Shown here: positions 1 to 6,708 of the stretch, one piece after another
Numbering within the stretch: position 1 is the stretch's first letter
Layout: every line of letters starts with the position of its first letter
Assembly (NCBI GenBank): GCA_007124105.1
Contig: SLFT01000450.1
Span: 1 to 11,410 of the forward strand
Length of the DNA: 11,410 bases
Reading direction: 5' to 3'
DNA from: Candidatus Hydrogenedentota bacterium
GTDB taxonomy: Bacteria; Hydrogenedentota; Hydrogenedentia; Hydrogenedentales; CAITNO01
Notes under the pieces: generated by a model
The model's database searches: none
What the model was told of the DNA's origin: nothing
Seen by the model: only the letters and a program-made list of their open reading frames with translations
Program-made: the position numbers and the translations under genes

Positions 1-2
1 AG

Positions 3-251
3 CATACCCTCGAGCACCACGCGGATTTCATCGCTTGCATCCGAGACCGCAAGCAGCCCAACGGCGACATTGAATCGGGCCACAAAAGCGCCATGCTTAT
101 CCACCTGGGCAACATCGCAACCGCGCTGAGCGGACGCCGCCTGATATTTGACGCCGAAACTGAACAGATCACCAACGACGACGAGGCCAACAATCATATT
201 CTGCGCAAACGGGAATACCGCGATGGGTATGGCATTGATGGGATCGTATAG
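3..251 (+). CDS. Gfo/Idh/MocA-family oxidoreductase, C-terminal fragment
   Basis: Only the last 82 codons and a TAG stop lie in the window; the gene begins upstream. The translation carries the tail typical of Gfo/Idh/MocA dehydrogenases that are abundant in PVC-type bacteria: HADFIACIRDRKQP, then DIESGHKSAMLIHLGNIA, then GRRLIFDAE, ending in an EAN...REYRDGY segment. In the family the N-terminal half (outside the window) is an NAD(P)-binding Rossmann fold and this part belongs to the C-terminal alpha/beta substrate domain. The substrate is normally a sugar, inositol or related polyol, but it cannot be told from this fragment. No signal or membrane segment is visible in what remains. Family assignment is confident; function is generic. 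Confidence 0.85.
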   Translation, partial: HTLEHHADFIACIRDRKQPNGDIESGHKSAMLIHLGNIATALSGRRLIFDAETEQITNDDEANNHILRKREYRDGYGIDGIV

Positions 252-282
252 TGGTAAGACGCTGATGGTTTTCGTTGGTATG

Positions 283-317
283 TATGGGTCTATGGGACTT
301 ATGAGACTTATGGGACG
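283..317. repeat. 9-bp tandem repeat, about four copies
   Basis: Four head-to-tail units are visible: TATGGGTC (283-290, one base short), TATGGGACT (291-299), TATGAGACT (300-308) and TATGGGACG (309-317). The core ATGGGAC (310-316) recurs inverted as GTCCCAT (349-355), inside a further small inverted repeat GACCA/TGGTC (341-345 and 356-360). The element lies in the 217-bp spacer after the oxidoreductase fragment. From memory, similar 'TCCCATAAG' strings are scattered in intergenic DNA of some PVC/Hydrogenedentota-like genomes; that is a recollection, not a search. It could be a dispersed repeat, a protein-binding array or part of a weak transcript end. Confidence 0.7.
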
Positions 318-396
318 AATATGATTGATGCTATGCAACAGACCATGAGTCCCATTGGTCGCCGCCTGTTTTCATCAAGGTGTGTTCAGAACATTT

Positions 397-426
397 TTCG
401 GATGAAACACAATGATGGCGTATAAT
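397..426 (+). promoter_or_regulatory. Candidate sigma-70 promoter for the 469-2819 group
   Basis: A perfect TATAAT (421-426) is preceded 18 bp upstream by TTCGGA (397-402), which matches only 3 of 6 positions of TTGACA. Transcription would start near 433, giving a leader of about 35 nt before the small ORF at 469, which has its own SD (CGGAG, 457-461). The -10 is convincing and the -35 weak. Confidence 0.5.
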
Positions 427-468
427 AGAGCCGTGTACGATGAAACGCTTTGACCACGGAGCATAGAC

Positions 469-657
469 ATGAAGATAACGGTCACAACACACGAGGAACA
501 GGCTAGAAAAGACCGCGAATACTGGCGAAGCCGCACCCCGGAAGAACGGCTTAGCCATGTCGAAGACCTGAGAATCGAAGCGGGAAAATTTCTCCATGAT
601 GAATACCCATCCAGACTTCGAAGAGTTATTATAGTTACTCGAAGAATACCATGTTGA
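469..657 (+). CDS. Small orphan protein resembling antitoxin-like partner of nucleotidyltransferase genes
   Basis: This is a 62-aa, highly charged protein with no membrane segment or cysteine motif except a C-terminal Cys. SD CGGAG sits 7 nt before the ATG, and a TATAAT box lies 43 nt upstream of the ATG, so expression is plausible. The pattern EYWRSRTPEERLSHVEDLR followed by YPSRLRRVI-VTRR resembles, from memory, a widespread small family (D-x-YW-x-SR-PEER-x-x-VE-x-LRR ... RLRRV) that is usually encoded immediately upstream of a DUF6036/nucleotidyltransferase-like gene in what look like toxin-antitoxin modules. Here no nucleotidyltransferase follows; the next gene, 48 nt on, is an acyl-CoA dehydrogenase. 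It is therefore either an orphan left after loss of its partner or a stand-alone regulator. Family recall is moderate and function is unproven. Confidence 0.6.
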   Translation: MKITVTTHEEQARKDREYWRSRTPEERLSHVEDLRIEAGKFLHDEYPSRLRRVIIVTRRIPC

Positions 658-686
658 TTAACTAATTGTTGGCGGTTAAGCTTAGA

Positions 687-705
687 GATAACGGGAGATA
701 TTATC
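687..705 (+). promoter_or_regulatory. SD of the acyl-CoA dehydrogenase gene inside a small hairpin loop
   Basis: GGGAG (693-697) lies 8 nt before ATG 706 and supports that start over the in-frame ATG at 721. It is flanked by GATAA (687-691) and TTATC (701-705), which can pair to display the SD in a 9-nt loop. The stem is only five A/U-rich pairs, so any regulatory role is speculative. Confidence 0.4.
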
Positions 706-1947
706 ATGCTCGACTGTTTAATGACACCGGAAGAAAAGAAACTGCGGGATGAGGCGCGGGAATTTGTGCGCGAGGATGTAAGCACGGAACTGTTGCGCGT
801 CATGGACGCCGATGAAGTGCGCTACCCGCGTGAGTTTATCGAGAAGGCGGCGGCGCGGAATCTGTTGGGGTTGCGCTTTCCCAAGGAATACGGCGGACGC
901 GGCATGCCGTGGACTTCCGAGATTGTTGCTCTTGAGGAGGTGGGCGTACTCGGCACGTCGCTGGGATGTCTGTATTCCCTGGTAAGCATTGTGGGCGAGG
1001 CCATTAACAAATTTGGTTCTGATCATCTGAAGGAGAAGTATCTGCGTCCCACCATCGCGGGCAAACTTACCGCCGCGGAAGCGTTGACGGAACCGCGCGG
1101 CGGCAGCGACTTCTTCGGCGCCACCACCACTGCGCGACGTGACGGGGACCACTACATCCTGAACGGCCAGAAACGCTTCGTGGTGGGCGCCGAGGGCGCG
1201 GATTACTTTATGGTTTACGCGCGCACGGGTCCGGCGGACGCGCCGCCCCATGAATCCATCAGCACCTTTATCGTTGATCGCGGGCCGGGCGTCGAGGTGA
1301 AGCACGTATACGGGCTCATGGGTACGCGCGGCGGCGGCACAGGTCGGCTCCTGTTCAAGGATTGCCGTGTTCCCGCCGAGAATCTTCTCGGCAAGGAGAA
1401 CATGGGCGGCCTCATCTTCTATCAGATGATGATTCCCGAGCGCATGACCAGCGCGGGGGGCGCGGTGGGCATGGGGCGCGCCGCCATGGAAGTGGCCGCC
1501 CGCTACAGCACCCGTCGCAAGGCATTCGGCGAGGTGATCCAGAATTTCCAGGCGGTGAACATGAAAGTAGCCGACATGATTACCCTGTGCGACATCTCGC
1601 GCGGCCTTATCCATATTGCCGCAAAATCAGTGGACACAGGGGAACCGTCCGGCAGGTCGCGCCGCTATGTGTCCGAAGCGAAAAAGACGGCCACAGAAAA
1701 CGCGTGGAAGGTGGTAAACCACGCCATGCAGATCATGGGCGGCATCGGCTACACCAATATTTTCCCCATCGAGAAAATGCTGCGCGACGTGCGGCTCATC
1801 ATGATCTGGACCGGCACCAACGAAATCATGGATTTGATCATCCAGCACGAGTTCTACAAGGAGTTCGCGCAGGAAAACAACCCCGCGCGAAATATTGAGC
1901 AGGACGCGCTGGAAGCGGACCTCGAAGACGAAAAAGTGTACGAGTGA
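706..1947 (+). CDS. Acyl-CoA dehydrogenase (FAD-dependent)
   Basis: A 413-aa cytosolic flavoprotein of full family length. It should oxidise an acyl-CoA to the 2,3-enoyl-CoA and pass electrons to electron-transfer flavoprotein. The N-terminal helical domain holds FPKEYGGRGM (58-67). The FAD/substrate beta domain shows AEALTEPRGGSD (124-135) and NGQKRFV-x-GA (153-162). The C-terminal helical domain has RRKAFGE...FQ (270-282) and QIMGGIGYT...RDVRL (342-364). At the usual catalytic glutamate position (medium-chain enzyme motif YEGT) it reads IWTGTNEI (367-374), with Thr369 in place of Glu. A Glu is present in helix G, MIPERM (E245), where long-chain and isovaleryl-CoA dehydrogenases carry their base. 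The tail (about 398-413) is acidic. It is 48 nt downstream of the small orphan gene and 80 nt upstream of the reductase gene, probably in one transcript. Chain specificity cannot be read from sequence. Confidence 0.93.
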   Translation: MLDCLMTPEEKKLRDEAREFVREDVSTELLRVMDADEVRYPREFIEKAAARNLLGLRFPKEYGGRGMPWTSEIVALEEVGVLGTSLGCLYSLVSIVGEAINKFGSDHLKEKYLRPTIAGKLTAAEALTEPRGGSDFFGATTTARRDGDHYILNGQKRFVVGAEGADYFMVYARTGPADAPPHESISTFIVDRGPGVEVKHVYGLMGTRGGGTGRLLFKDCRVPAENLLGKENMGGLIFYQMMIPERMTSAGGAVGMGRAAMEVAARYSTRRKAFGEVIQNFQAVNMKVADMITLCDISRGLIHIAAKSVDTGEPSGRSRRYVSEAKKTATENAWKVVNHAMQIMGGIGYTNIFPIEKMLRDVRLIMIWTGTNEIMDLIIQHEFYKEFAQENNPARNIEQDALEADLEDEKVYE

Positions 1948-2027
1948 CAATATAGGCGAGGCCAACAGGCATGCCATCATCGCAGTTGTTTTATTTACTT
2001 GGGCCAGTGTAATTAGGGAGACGATTC

Positions 2028-2819
2028 ATGGGCAAAGCAGTAGCATTGATTACCGGCGCCAGTCGCGGCATTGGGCGCGGCATTGCACTTACTCTTGCGC
2101 GGCAGGGCTACGACATTGCCGGGTTGGCCACCAGGCCGGACCCGAACAATACAGAGACAGGGTTATACGCCGTAAAAAACGAGGCGGAGCAATCGGGCAT
2201 TACCTTTTTGCCCCTTGCGGGCGATATTGCAGACCTTGACGCGCATCAACGCATTGTAGATGAGACTGTGGACTGTTTCGGGCGGATAGACATCCTTGTG
2301 AACAATGCGGGCGTGGCGCCGCTTAAACGCAAGGACCTGCTCGAATGCGAACCGGAAAGCTATGACCGCGTGATGAACATCAATCTGCGGGGGCCCTATT
2401 TTTTCACGCAACAGGCAGCGCGTCAGATGATCAAACAGGTGGGCGACGACACGCCTTCGTATATGCCGCGCGTGGTGTTCATATCAAGTATCTCGTCGCG
2501 GGTAATCAGCGTCAATCGCGCTGAGTATTGCGTGAGCAAGGCTGGTCTCAGTATGACCGCGCAGTGCTTTGCCGTGGCGCTTGCGCCGTATGGCATCAAC
2601 GTCTATGATTTGCAGCCCGGCATCACCGCCACCGACATGACCAGCGCCGTAAAGGAAAAATACGACAACCTTATCAGCGAGGGGTTGACGTTGACCAAGC
2701 GCTGGGGTACGCCCGAAGATGTGGGTAAGGCCGTGCTTTCGCTGGCGGAAGGCCATTTCGATTACAGTACGGGCGCGGTTATCGAGATAGGCGGCGGCCT
2801 GTCCATTCCACGATTGTAG
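2028..2819 (+). CDS. Short-chain dehydrogenase/reductase, FabG-like 3-ketoacyl reductase type
   Basis: A 263-aa classical SDR, cytosolic, normal length. SD AGGGAG (2015-2020) is 7 nt before the ATG. The Rossmann fold starts with TGASRGIG (9-16); Arg12 and Arg36 after the second strand favour NADP(H). Further landmarks are GDIAD (65-69), NNAG (92-95), the helix-4 Asn (N119 in NINLRGP), Ser154 in FISSISS, and the YxxxK pair Tyr167/Lys171 in YCVSKAG, which together form the catalytic tetrad. The C-terminal PG-ITATDM (197-204), KRWGTPEDV and ending GGGLSIPRL match, from memory, a subfamily annotated as '3-ketoacyl-ACP reductase' (PRK12745-like) that often acts on sugar acids or other keto compounds rather than in fatty-acid synthesis. 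Its position after the acyl-CoA dehydrogenase makes a 3-keto/3-hydroxyacyl substrate possible but unproven. Confidence 0.92.
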   Translation: MGKAVALITGASRGIGRGIALTLARQGYDIAGLATRPDPNNTETGLYAVKNEAEQSGITFLPLAGDIADLDAHQRIVDETVDCFGRIDILVNNAGVAPLKRKDLLECEPESYDRVMNINLRGPYFFTQQAARQMIKQVGDDTPSYMPRVVFISSISSRVISVNRAEYCVSKAGLSMTAQCFAVALAPYGINVYDLQPGITATDMTSAVKEKYDNLISEGLTLTKRWGTPEDVGKAVLSLAEGHFDYSTGAVIEIGGGLSIPRL

Positions 2820-2846
2820 GCGTCAACACGTTCGCCTAGAAGGCGA
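2817..2846. terminator. Convergent-gene hairpins, possible bidirectional terminator
   Basis: Only 16 bp separate the two convergent stop codons. TAGGCG (2817-2822) pairs with CGCCTA (2833-2838) across a 10-nt loop, so the TAG stop of the plus gene and the TAG stop of the minus gene sit in opposite arms. The second arm can alternatively pair onward: TCGCCT (2832-2837) with AGGCGA (2841-2846) across 3 nt. No U-tract follows on either strand, so this is not a textbook intrinsic terminator. Confidence 0.4.
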
Positions 2847-3633
2847 GCTGCGCGAGCATACGAAGGCCAACCACCGCCAGCACCACTGCCAGCAACAAGC
2901 GCCGTCGTCTGGCGGGCATCCCGCTGTTCACTCTTGCTCCCAGCACAACGCCCACCTGCGCGCAAATGAAAATCACAGGGACAACGCCAAGGGATACATG
3001 TCCAATCGTATAATGGCCATGATAGACTTGCGGCGCAAGTAAATGGGCGGGCGCCGCCGCCAGGCTTGTGGCAATCATTACCTGGGTGGCGCTGTACACC
3101 ATCTGTGTGTGCGGCAACAGTCCGGTTACAAGAATTAATGGCGCCAGTATCGAGCCGCCGCCCGTGCCCGTGGCGCTGCCGATGGCGCCCGCGGCAATGC
3201 CTATCAACAGTAAAAGGCTGTTCTTGTGCAATGGCGCCTTTTTTAGTGTTGCTTTCGGTTCGCCCACAGTAAGCTGCCACATCATAAAGGCTACAAACGC
3301 AACAAAGAGGAGGAGTATCGTTCTTTCGGAAGTTCGTGTGCTGATTACCGCGCCCACATAACCGCCGGCGATGGCGCCGGCGGACAGCAGCAGTGTGGCG
3401 CTGTAGTGAGGGCGTTGCTGTTGCAAGCGGCGCACACGAAAAAAACTGGTGATGGCTACCAGCAGAATAATAAACAAACTGGTTCCTTTGGCGGTGTATA
3501 CACCCATTTCCGGCATGAAGGTAATGAATGCGGGCATCATGAGTACGCCGCCGCCAAGGCCCAGTCCGGCGCTGAAAAAGCCCACCCCCAGGCCGAGCAA
3601 GGCCATCCATGTGTATTCAAAAATTATTGGCAT
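2836..3633 (-). CDS. TauE/SafE-family sulfite/organosulfonate exporter-like membrane protein
   Basis: A 265-aa inner-membrane protein of usual family length. It is built of about eight hydrophobic segments in two repeats. Each repeat begins with the glycine-rich signature: GVGFFSAGLGLGGG in the first helix (about 16-29) and IGSATGTGGGS (about 150-160) in the second. A charged linker with ERT and a GEPKATLKKAPLHK loop separates the halves, and RRRR (about 242-245) precedes the last helix, consistent with positive-inside topology. The family moves sulfite, sulfoacetate, sulfolactate or other anions outward; no sulfonate-degradation gene is visible nearby, so the substrate is unknown. The start is ATG at 3633 on the minus strand; the SD upstream is weak (AAGAAAAGA). 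Antisense reading frames over this gene are shadows. Confidence 0.9.
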   Translation of the reverse strand: MPIIFEYTWMALLGLGVGFFSAGLGLGGGVLMMPAFITFMPEMGVYTAKGTSLFIILLVAITSFFRVRRLQQQRPHYSATLLLSAGAIAGGYVGAVISTRTSERTILLLFVAFVAFMMWQLTVGEPKATLKKAPLHKNSLLLLIGIAAGAIGSATGTGGGSILAPLILVTGLLPHTQMVYSATQVMIATSLAAAPAHLLAPQVYHGHYTIGHVSLGVVPVIFICAQVGVVLGARVNSGMPARRRRLLLAVVLAVVGLRMLAQLAF

Positions 3634-3915
3634 AGTGTCGTATCATCTATCTTTTCTTGTCGTTCCCCAAAACAAATGCTCAAAAAACGGGGATAGCCGC
3701 TGCTGAGTCTTGCGCTGCCACAACACACACCCTGAAAAGTGGTGCGGCATCGTTTGACATGCCCGATGCGGTTCGACCGTGTCCGACAGCCCACCAATAA
3801 ATAAAAGTTTCATGACAGCGGACCCGTTTCGCCCGACAAGAACGGAACCTTTTTCTTTGTCAACGGGTCAAAAGTGCGTTTACGGCCAGCGGGCGATACG
3901 CTCCGAAACAGGAAG

Positions 3916-3965
3916 TTTACCCTGCGTGTGGCGTACCCGTGTATAATATTATACCGCGACGGTAT
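3916..3965 (+). promoter_or_regulatory. Promoter with overlapping palindromes upstream of first ceramidase-like gene
   Basis: A perfect -10 TATAAT (3942-3947) lies inside a perfect 14-bp palindrome GTATAATATTATAC (3941-3954). A second inverted repeat, ATACCG (3951-3956) / CGGTAT (3960-3965) with a 3-nt centre, overlaps its right end and covers the expected start point near 3954. The best -35 is TTTACC (3916-3921, four matches) at a long 20-bp spacing, which suggests a weak or activated promoter. The palindromes are placed where a repressor would block polymerase, but no regulator gene is adjacent. Confidence 0.5.
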
Positions 3966-3994
3966 GCATTTGTTAAAGCTCACAACAAAATATG

Positions 3995-3999
3995 AGGAG
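3995..3999 (+). promoter_or_regulatory. SD that decides the start of the first ceramidase-like gene
   Basis: AGGAG at 3995-3999 is 7 nt before ATG 4007. It lies downstream of the in-frame ATG at 3992, so the longer reading frame from 3992 has no SD of its own. Starting at 4007 also gives a regular signal peptide and makes this protein align almost residue for residue with its paralogue. Confidence 0.75.
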
Positions 4000-4006
4000 A
4001 GTGTTT

Positions 4007-5284
4007 ATGTTCAGACACATTATTATTGCCACTATGGCGGTAGCCCTTTGTATTGGCGCTTCGATGACAGCGCATGGCGACGATTTCCAAGCGGCAGCGG
4101 CGTTGCGTATGATTACGCCTGATCCGTTGCTGCCCATATCCGGCGGCGTGGGCACCCCCGCCCCAGTGACAGAGAAGAAGGGCGACCTGTTCGTACGCGT
4201 GTTGGTCATGGAGAAAGGCGACACACGCGTTGCGCTGGTAAGTATAGACAACCTCGGCTGGCCCAAGTATTGGGGCGACAAAACGCGCGCGCTGGTTCCA
4301 CGCATTCCCGGCGAAAATATTCTCATTGGCGCTACCCACGGCCACAGCGCCCCGGACGCGTATGCCTTCCCCGATCTTCAAGGCGAACACCATGCCGACC
4401 TGGACTATCTGCAATGGGTATGTGAGCAAATGGCCGAGGCGATCAACGAGGGGTTGGACAACCTGCGCCCCGCCGGGCTGAAGATCGCCGTAGACGAGGC
4501 AAAAGGCAAGATAGCGTACAACTACTACGCGCCAATACTCTATGATCCGCGCAATAGCGTGTTGCAGGCCGTGGACGCCGCTGATGACACCGTGATTGCA
4601 ACGCTTGTCAACTATGCGATTCATCCCGAAGTGCTCGGACCAGGCCGCGGCATTCTCAGCCCCGACCTCTGCGGCCCTTTGTATGATCGCATTGAGGAAG
4701 AGGTGGGCGGCGTTGCCATGTTCATTCCCGGCGCGCTTGGCGGCATGATCACAGCGGACAACCGCACGGAAGACGGTCGTCACGCGCGCACCTGGGAAGA
4801 GTGCGTCCGTATTGGCCAACTGCTGGCGGATGAATCGTTGCGTATTATCGCGGATGCGCCCGTGCAGACGGCCCCCACGCTGTTCTGTGCGGCGCGCGAC
4901 CTGACCTTGCCCATTGACTCGCCCCTGATCCGTCTTGTGATGCGCAATTCGCCCATGGCCGATCAGACGGACAATTTCGAGGAAGTTACCACGCAGATGA
5001 ACGTGCTGAATGTGGGTTCCGCCCAGATGTTGACCATGCCCGGCGAAGTGTTGCCGAACTTGGGATACTATCTGAAACGCAATATGCCCGGCGACCATAT
5101 TTTCCTGCTTGGATTGACAAACGACGCTTTCGGTTATATCATGACGAAATATGATTTCGACAGTTTCAAGCGCTACGAATATATTTCACGAACGAGCTTG
5201 GGCGAAATGACGGGTGAAATATTTGTGGAGGAAGCGCTGCAACTTGTAGCGGACTCGCCGCAACCCGATCCCATGCCTCAATAA
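4007..5284 (+). CDS. Exported neutral-ceramidase-like metal hydrolase, paralogue 1
   Basis: A 425-aa protein. Residues 1-24 form a signal peptide (FRH, hydrophobic IIIATMAVALCIGASM, cleavage after AHG), so it should act outside the cytoplasm. The body matches the neutral/alkaline non-lysosomal ceramidase N-terminal domain family (PF04734): MITPDPLLPISGG near the mature start, ATHGHSAPD (109-117), NYAIHPE (202-208), MPGE (344-347) and NDAFGYIMTKY (372-382). By analogy with the Pseudomonas enzyme, His111, His206, Glu347 and Tyr377 would bind zinc. The ceramidase nucleophile motif GDVSPN is missing; at the equivalent place stands GGMITADN (245-252). At 425 aa it also lacks the C-terminal immunoglobulin-like domain of true ceramidases, which are about 650 aa or more. 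It is therefore a zinc hydrolase-like protein of unknown substrate, likely an amide or ester. A paralogue follows 126 bp downstream. Confidence 0.85.
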   Translation: MFRHIIIATMAVALCIGASMTAHGDDFQAAAALRMITPDPLLPISGGVGTPAPVTEKKGDLFVRVLVMEKGDTRVALVSIDNLGWPKYWGDKTRALVPRIPGENILIGATHGHSAPDAYAFPDLQGEHHADLDYLQWVCEQMAEAINEGLDNLRPAGLKIAVDEAKGKIAYNYYAPILYDPRNSVLQAVDAADDTVIATLVNYAIHPEVLGPGRGILSPDLCGPLYDRIEEEVGGVAMFIPGALGGMITADNRTEDGRHARTWEECVRIGQLLADESLRIIADAPVQTAPTLFCAARDLTLPIDSPLIRLVMRNSPMADQTDNFEEVTTQMNVLNVGSAQMLTMPGEVLPNLGYYLKRNMPGDHIFLLGLTNDAFGYIMTKYDFDSFKRYEYISRTSLGEMTGEIFVEEALQLVADSPQPDPMPQ

Positions 5285-5318
5285 CGGATAACACATCCGC
5301 TGTCAATCGGATACAGCG

Positions 5319-5350
5319 CCACAGGGACGAAATGTGTTTCGTCCCTGTGG
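5319..5350 (+). terminator. Perfect 14-bp hairpin between the two paralogues
   Basis: CCACAGGGACGAAA (5319-5332) and its exact complement (5337-5350) flank the 4-nt loop TGTG. It begins 35 nt after the first gene's stop and ends 60 nt before the second gene's start. The sequence after it (TATGCTGTTGG) has no U-tract, so it is not a standard intrinsic terminator. It could be a partial terminator, a transcript-end stabiliser that sets the expression ratio of the two genes, or a palindromic repeat copy. Confidence 0.6.
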
Positions 5351-5410
5351 TATGCTGTTGGGGGGCGCGTGAACAAAACAGTGCAACTGCTATCACTGAA
5401 GGTACCGTTT

Positions 5411-6685
5411 ATGACCGACATTTTCCTGCTTATCAGCGCCGCAATCGTGTTGTGTTGTATTGCGCCCAAAAGTTGTTTCGCTGCTTCTTTCAAGGTCGGT
5501 GCGGCAAGACGCATTATTACCCCTGAACCCTTGCTGCCTGTATCGGGCGGCGTGGGCGAACCATGTCCCGCGCATGAAAAGCGCGGCGAGTTAACCGTGA
5601 CCGCCATCGTCTTTGAGCGAGACCAGACACGGGTCGCCATCGCTGTGATTGACAACCTTGGTTGGCCGAAGATATGGGGCGACAAAACGCGCGCACTGGT
5701 TCCCGGCATTCCCCCGGAAAACATTCTCATTGCCGCCACGCACACCCATAGTGCGCCGGACGCCTATTGTTTTCCGGACATGGACGGCAACCATCATACC
5801 GATCTGGACTATATTAACCATGTGTGCGAACTCACCGCCGAGGCCGTCAACGACGCTGTCGTCGCGTTGCAACCGGCCGTGTTGAAAAGCGCCGTCGCTG
5901 AAGCGCGCGGAAAAATCGCCTATAATTATTACGCGCCGGAACTGTATGATCCGCGTTGCGGGGTGCTGCAAGCCATATCCCCGGACAACGAAACAATAAT
6001 CGCCACAATGGTAAACTATGCTATCCATCCCGAAACGCTTGGGCCGAACAAGGGCATCCTGAGTCCGGACCTCTGCGGGCCATTACGTGATCGCATTGAA
6101 GCGTTAACCGGTGGTACAGCGCTGTTCGTCAACGGCGCGCAAGGCGGCATGGTCACCGCTGACAACCGTTCGCCCGAGGGCGACCTGGAAACCTGGGATG
6201 AGTGCCTGCGTATTGGGAACCTTCTCGCCGATGAAGCGTTGCGCGTCATTGCGGACGCACCAGTCCAAATGAACCCAGACCTGCATTGCGCCGCGCGCGA
6301 CCTCACGTTGCCGGTTGACTCGGCATTGATGCGGATGCTGTTGCAGCAATCGCCCCTGAAAGCGCAGATGGACTCCATTGAAACAGTCGTTACGCAATTG
6401 AATCTCGTTAATGTGGGTACGGCGCAGTTACTGACAATACCAGGGGAAGCGTTGCCCAATATCGGCTATTTCCTGAAACGCAACATGCCAACAAACCAAC
6501 CGTTCCTATTGGGGCTTACCAACGACGCGTTTGGCTACATGCTGTCAAAATACGACTTTGACAGTTTCGAACGTTACCAGTACATCTCGCAAACCAGCAT
6601 GGGCGAAATGACCGCGGAAATCTATGTGGAACAGGCCTTGCGGCTCGTCCGGGACGCTCCGGCGCCCGACGGACGCGCCCGCTAA
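5411..6685 (+). CDS. Exported neutral-ceramidase-like metal hydrolase, paralogue 2
   Basis: A 424-aa tandem paralogue of the preceding gene, over half identical by eye through its whole length. ATG 5411 is chosen because SD GAAGG (5398-5402) is 8 nt upstream and because numbering then coincides with the paralogue. The frame could begin at GTG 5369, but the only purine run there is 3 nt away. Residues 1-24 form a signal peptide ending SCFA, though its start (MTD) lacks the usual positive charge. Key positions are ATHTHSAPD (His111, His113), NYAIHPE (His206), IPGE (Glu346) and NDAFGYM (Tyr376), the same predicted zinc set as paralogue 1. The nucleophile region reads NGAQGGMVTADN instead of the ceramidase GDVSPN. 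The middle residue of the first histidine motif is Thr here and Gly in paralogue 1. It sits 23 nt before recO. The substrate is unknown. Confidence 0.85.
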   Translation: MTDIFLLISAAIVLCCIAPKSCFAASFKVGAARRIITPEPLLPVSGGVGEPCPAHEKRGELTVTAIVFERDQTRVAIAVIDNLGWPKIWGDKTRALVPGIPPENILIAATHTHSAPDAYCFPDMDGNHHTDLDYINHVCELTAEAVNDAVVALQPAVLKSAVAEARGKIAYNYYAPELYDPRCGVLQAISPDNETIIATMVNYAIHPETLGPNKGILSPDLCGPLRDRIEALTGGTALFVNGAQGGMVTADNRSPEGDLETWDECLRIGNLLADEALRVIADAPVQMNPDLHCAARDLTLPVDSALMRMLLQQSPLKAQMDSIETVVTQLNLVNVGTAQLLTIPGEALPNIGYFLKRNMPTNQPFLLGLTNDAFGYMLSKYDFDSFERYQYISQTSMGEMTAEIYVEQALRLVRDAPAPDGRAR

Positions 6686-6708
6686 ATAATAGGCAATGGA
6701 GACGCTCT

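Larger units (their letters stand above)
3634..4006. promoter_or_regulatory. Divergent intergenic region between exporter and first ceramidase-like gene
   Basis: About 370 bp without a gene. Besides the promoter at 3916-3965, it holds an 8-bp inverted repeat GACCCGTT (3821-3828) / AACGGGTC (3862-3869), 33 nt apart, and a 6-bp one GCATCG (3747-3752) / CGATGC (3764-3769). Both lie upstream of the plus-strand -10 box, so they would act as DNA sites for that gene rather than in its mRNA. On the minus strand no convincing -35/-10 pair for the exporter could be identified. No tRNA, small ORF with SD or transposon end was recognised. Confidence 0.5.

Noticed and set aside
718..1614. 298-aa open frame on the minus strand across the acyl-CoA dehydrogenase gene
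   Set aside because: It lies wholly opposite a clearly recognisable gene, its translation is rich in His/Arg/Ala without domain motifs, and it has no SD. It is a codon-bias shadow.
3980..5098. 372-aa open frame on the minus strand across the first ceramidase-like gene
   Set aside because: Mirror frame of a conserved gene. The same kind of antisense frame recurs over the paralogue, as expected from shared coding sequence rather than a real gene.
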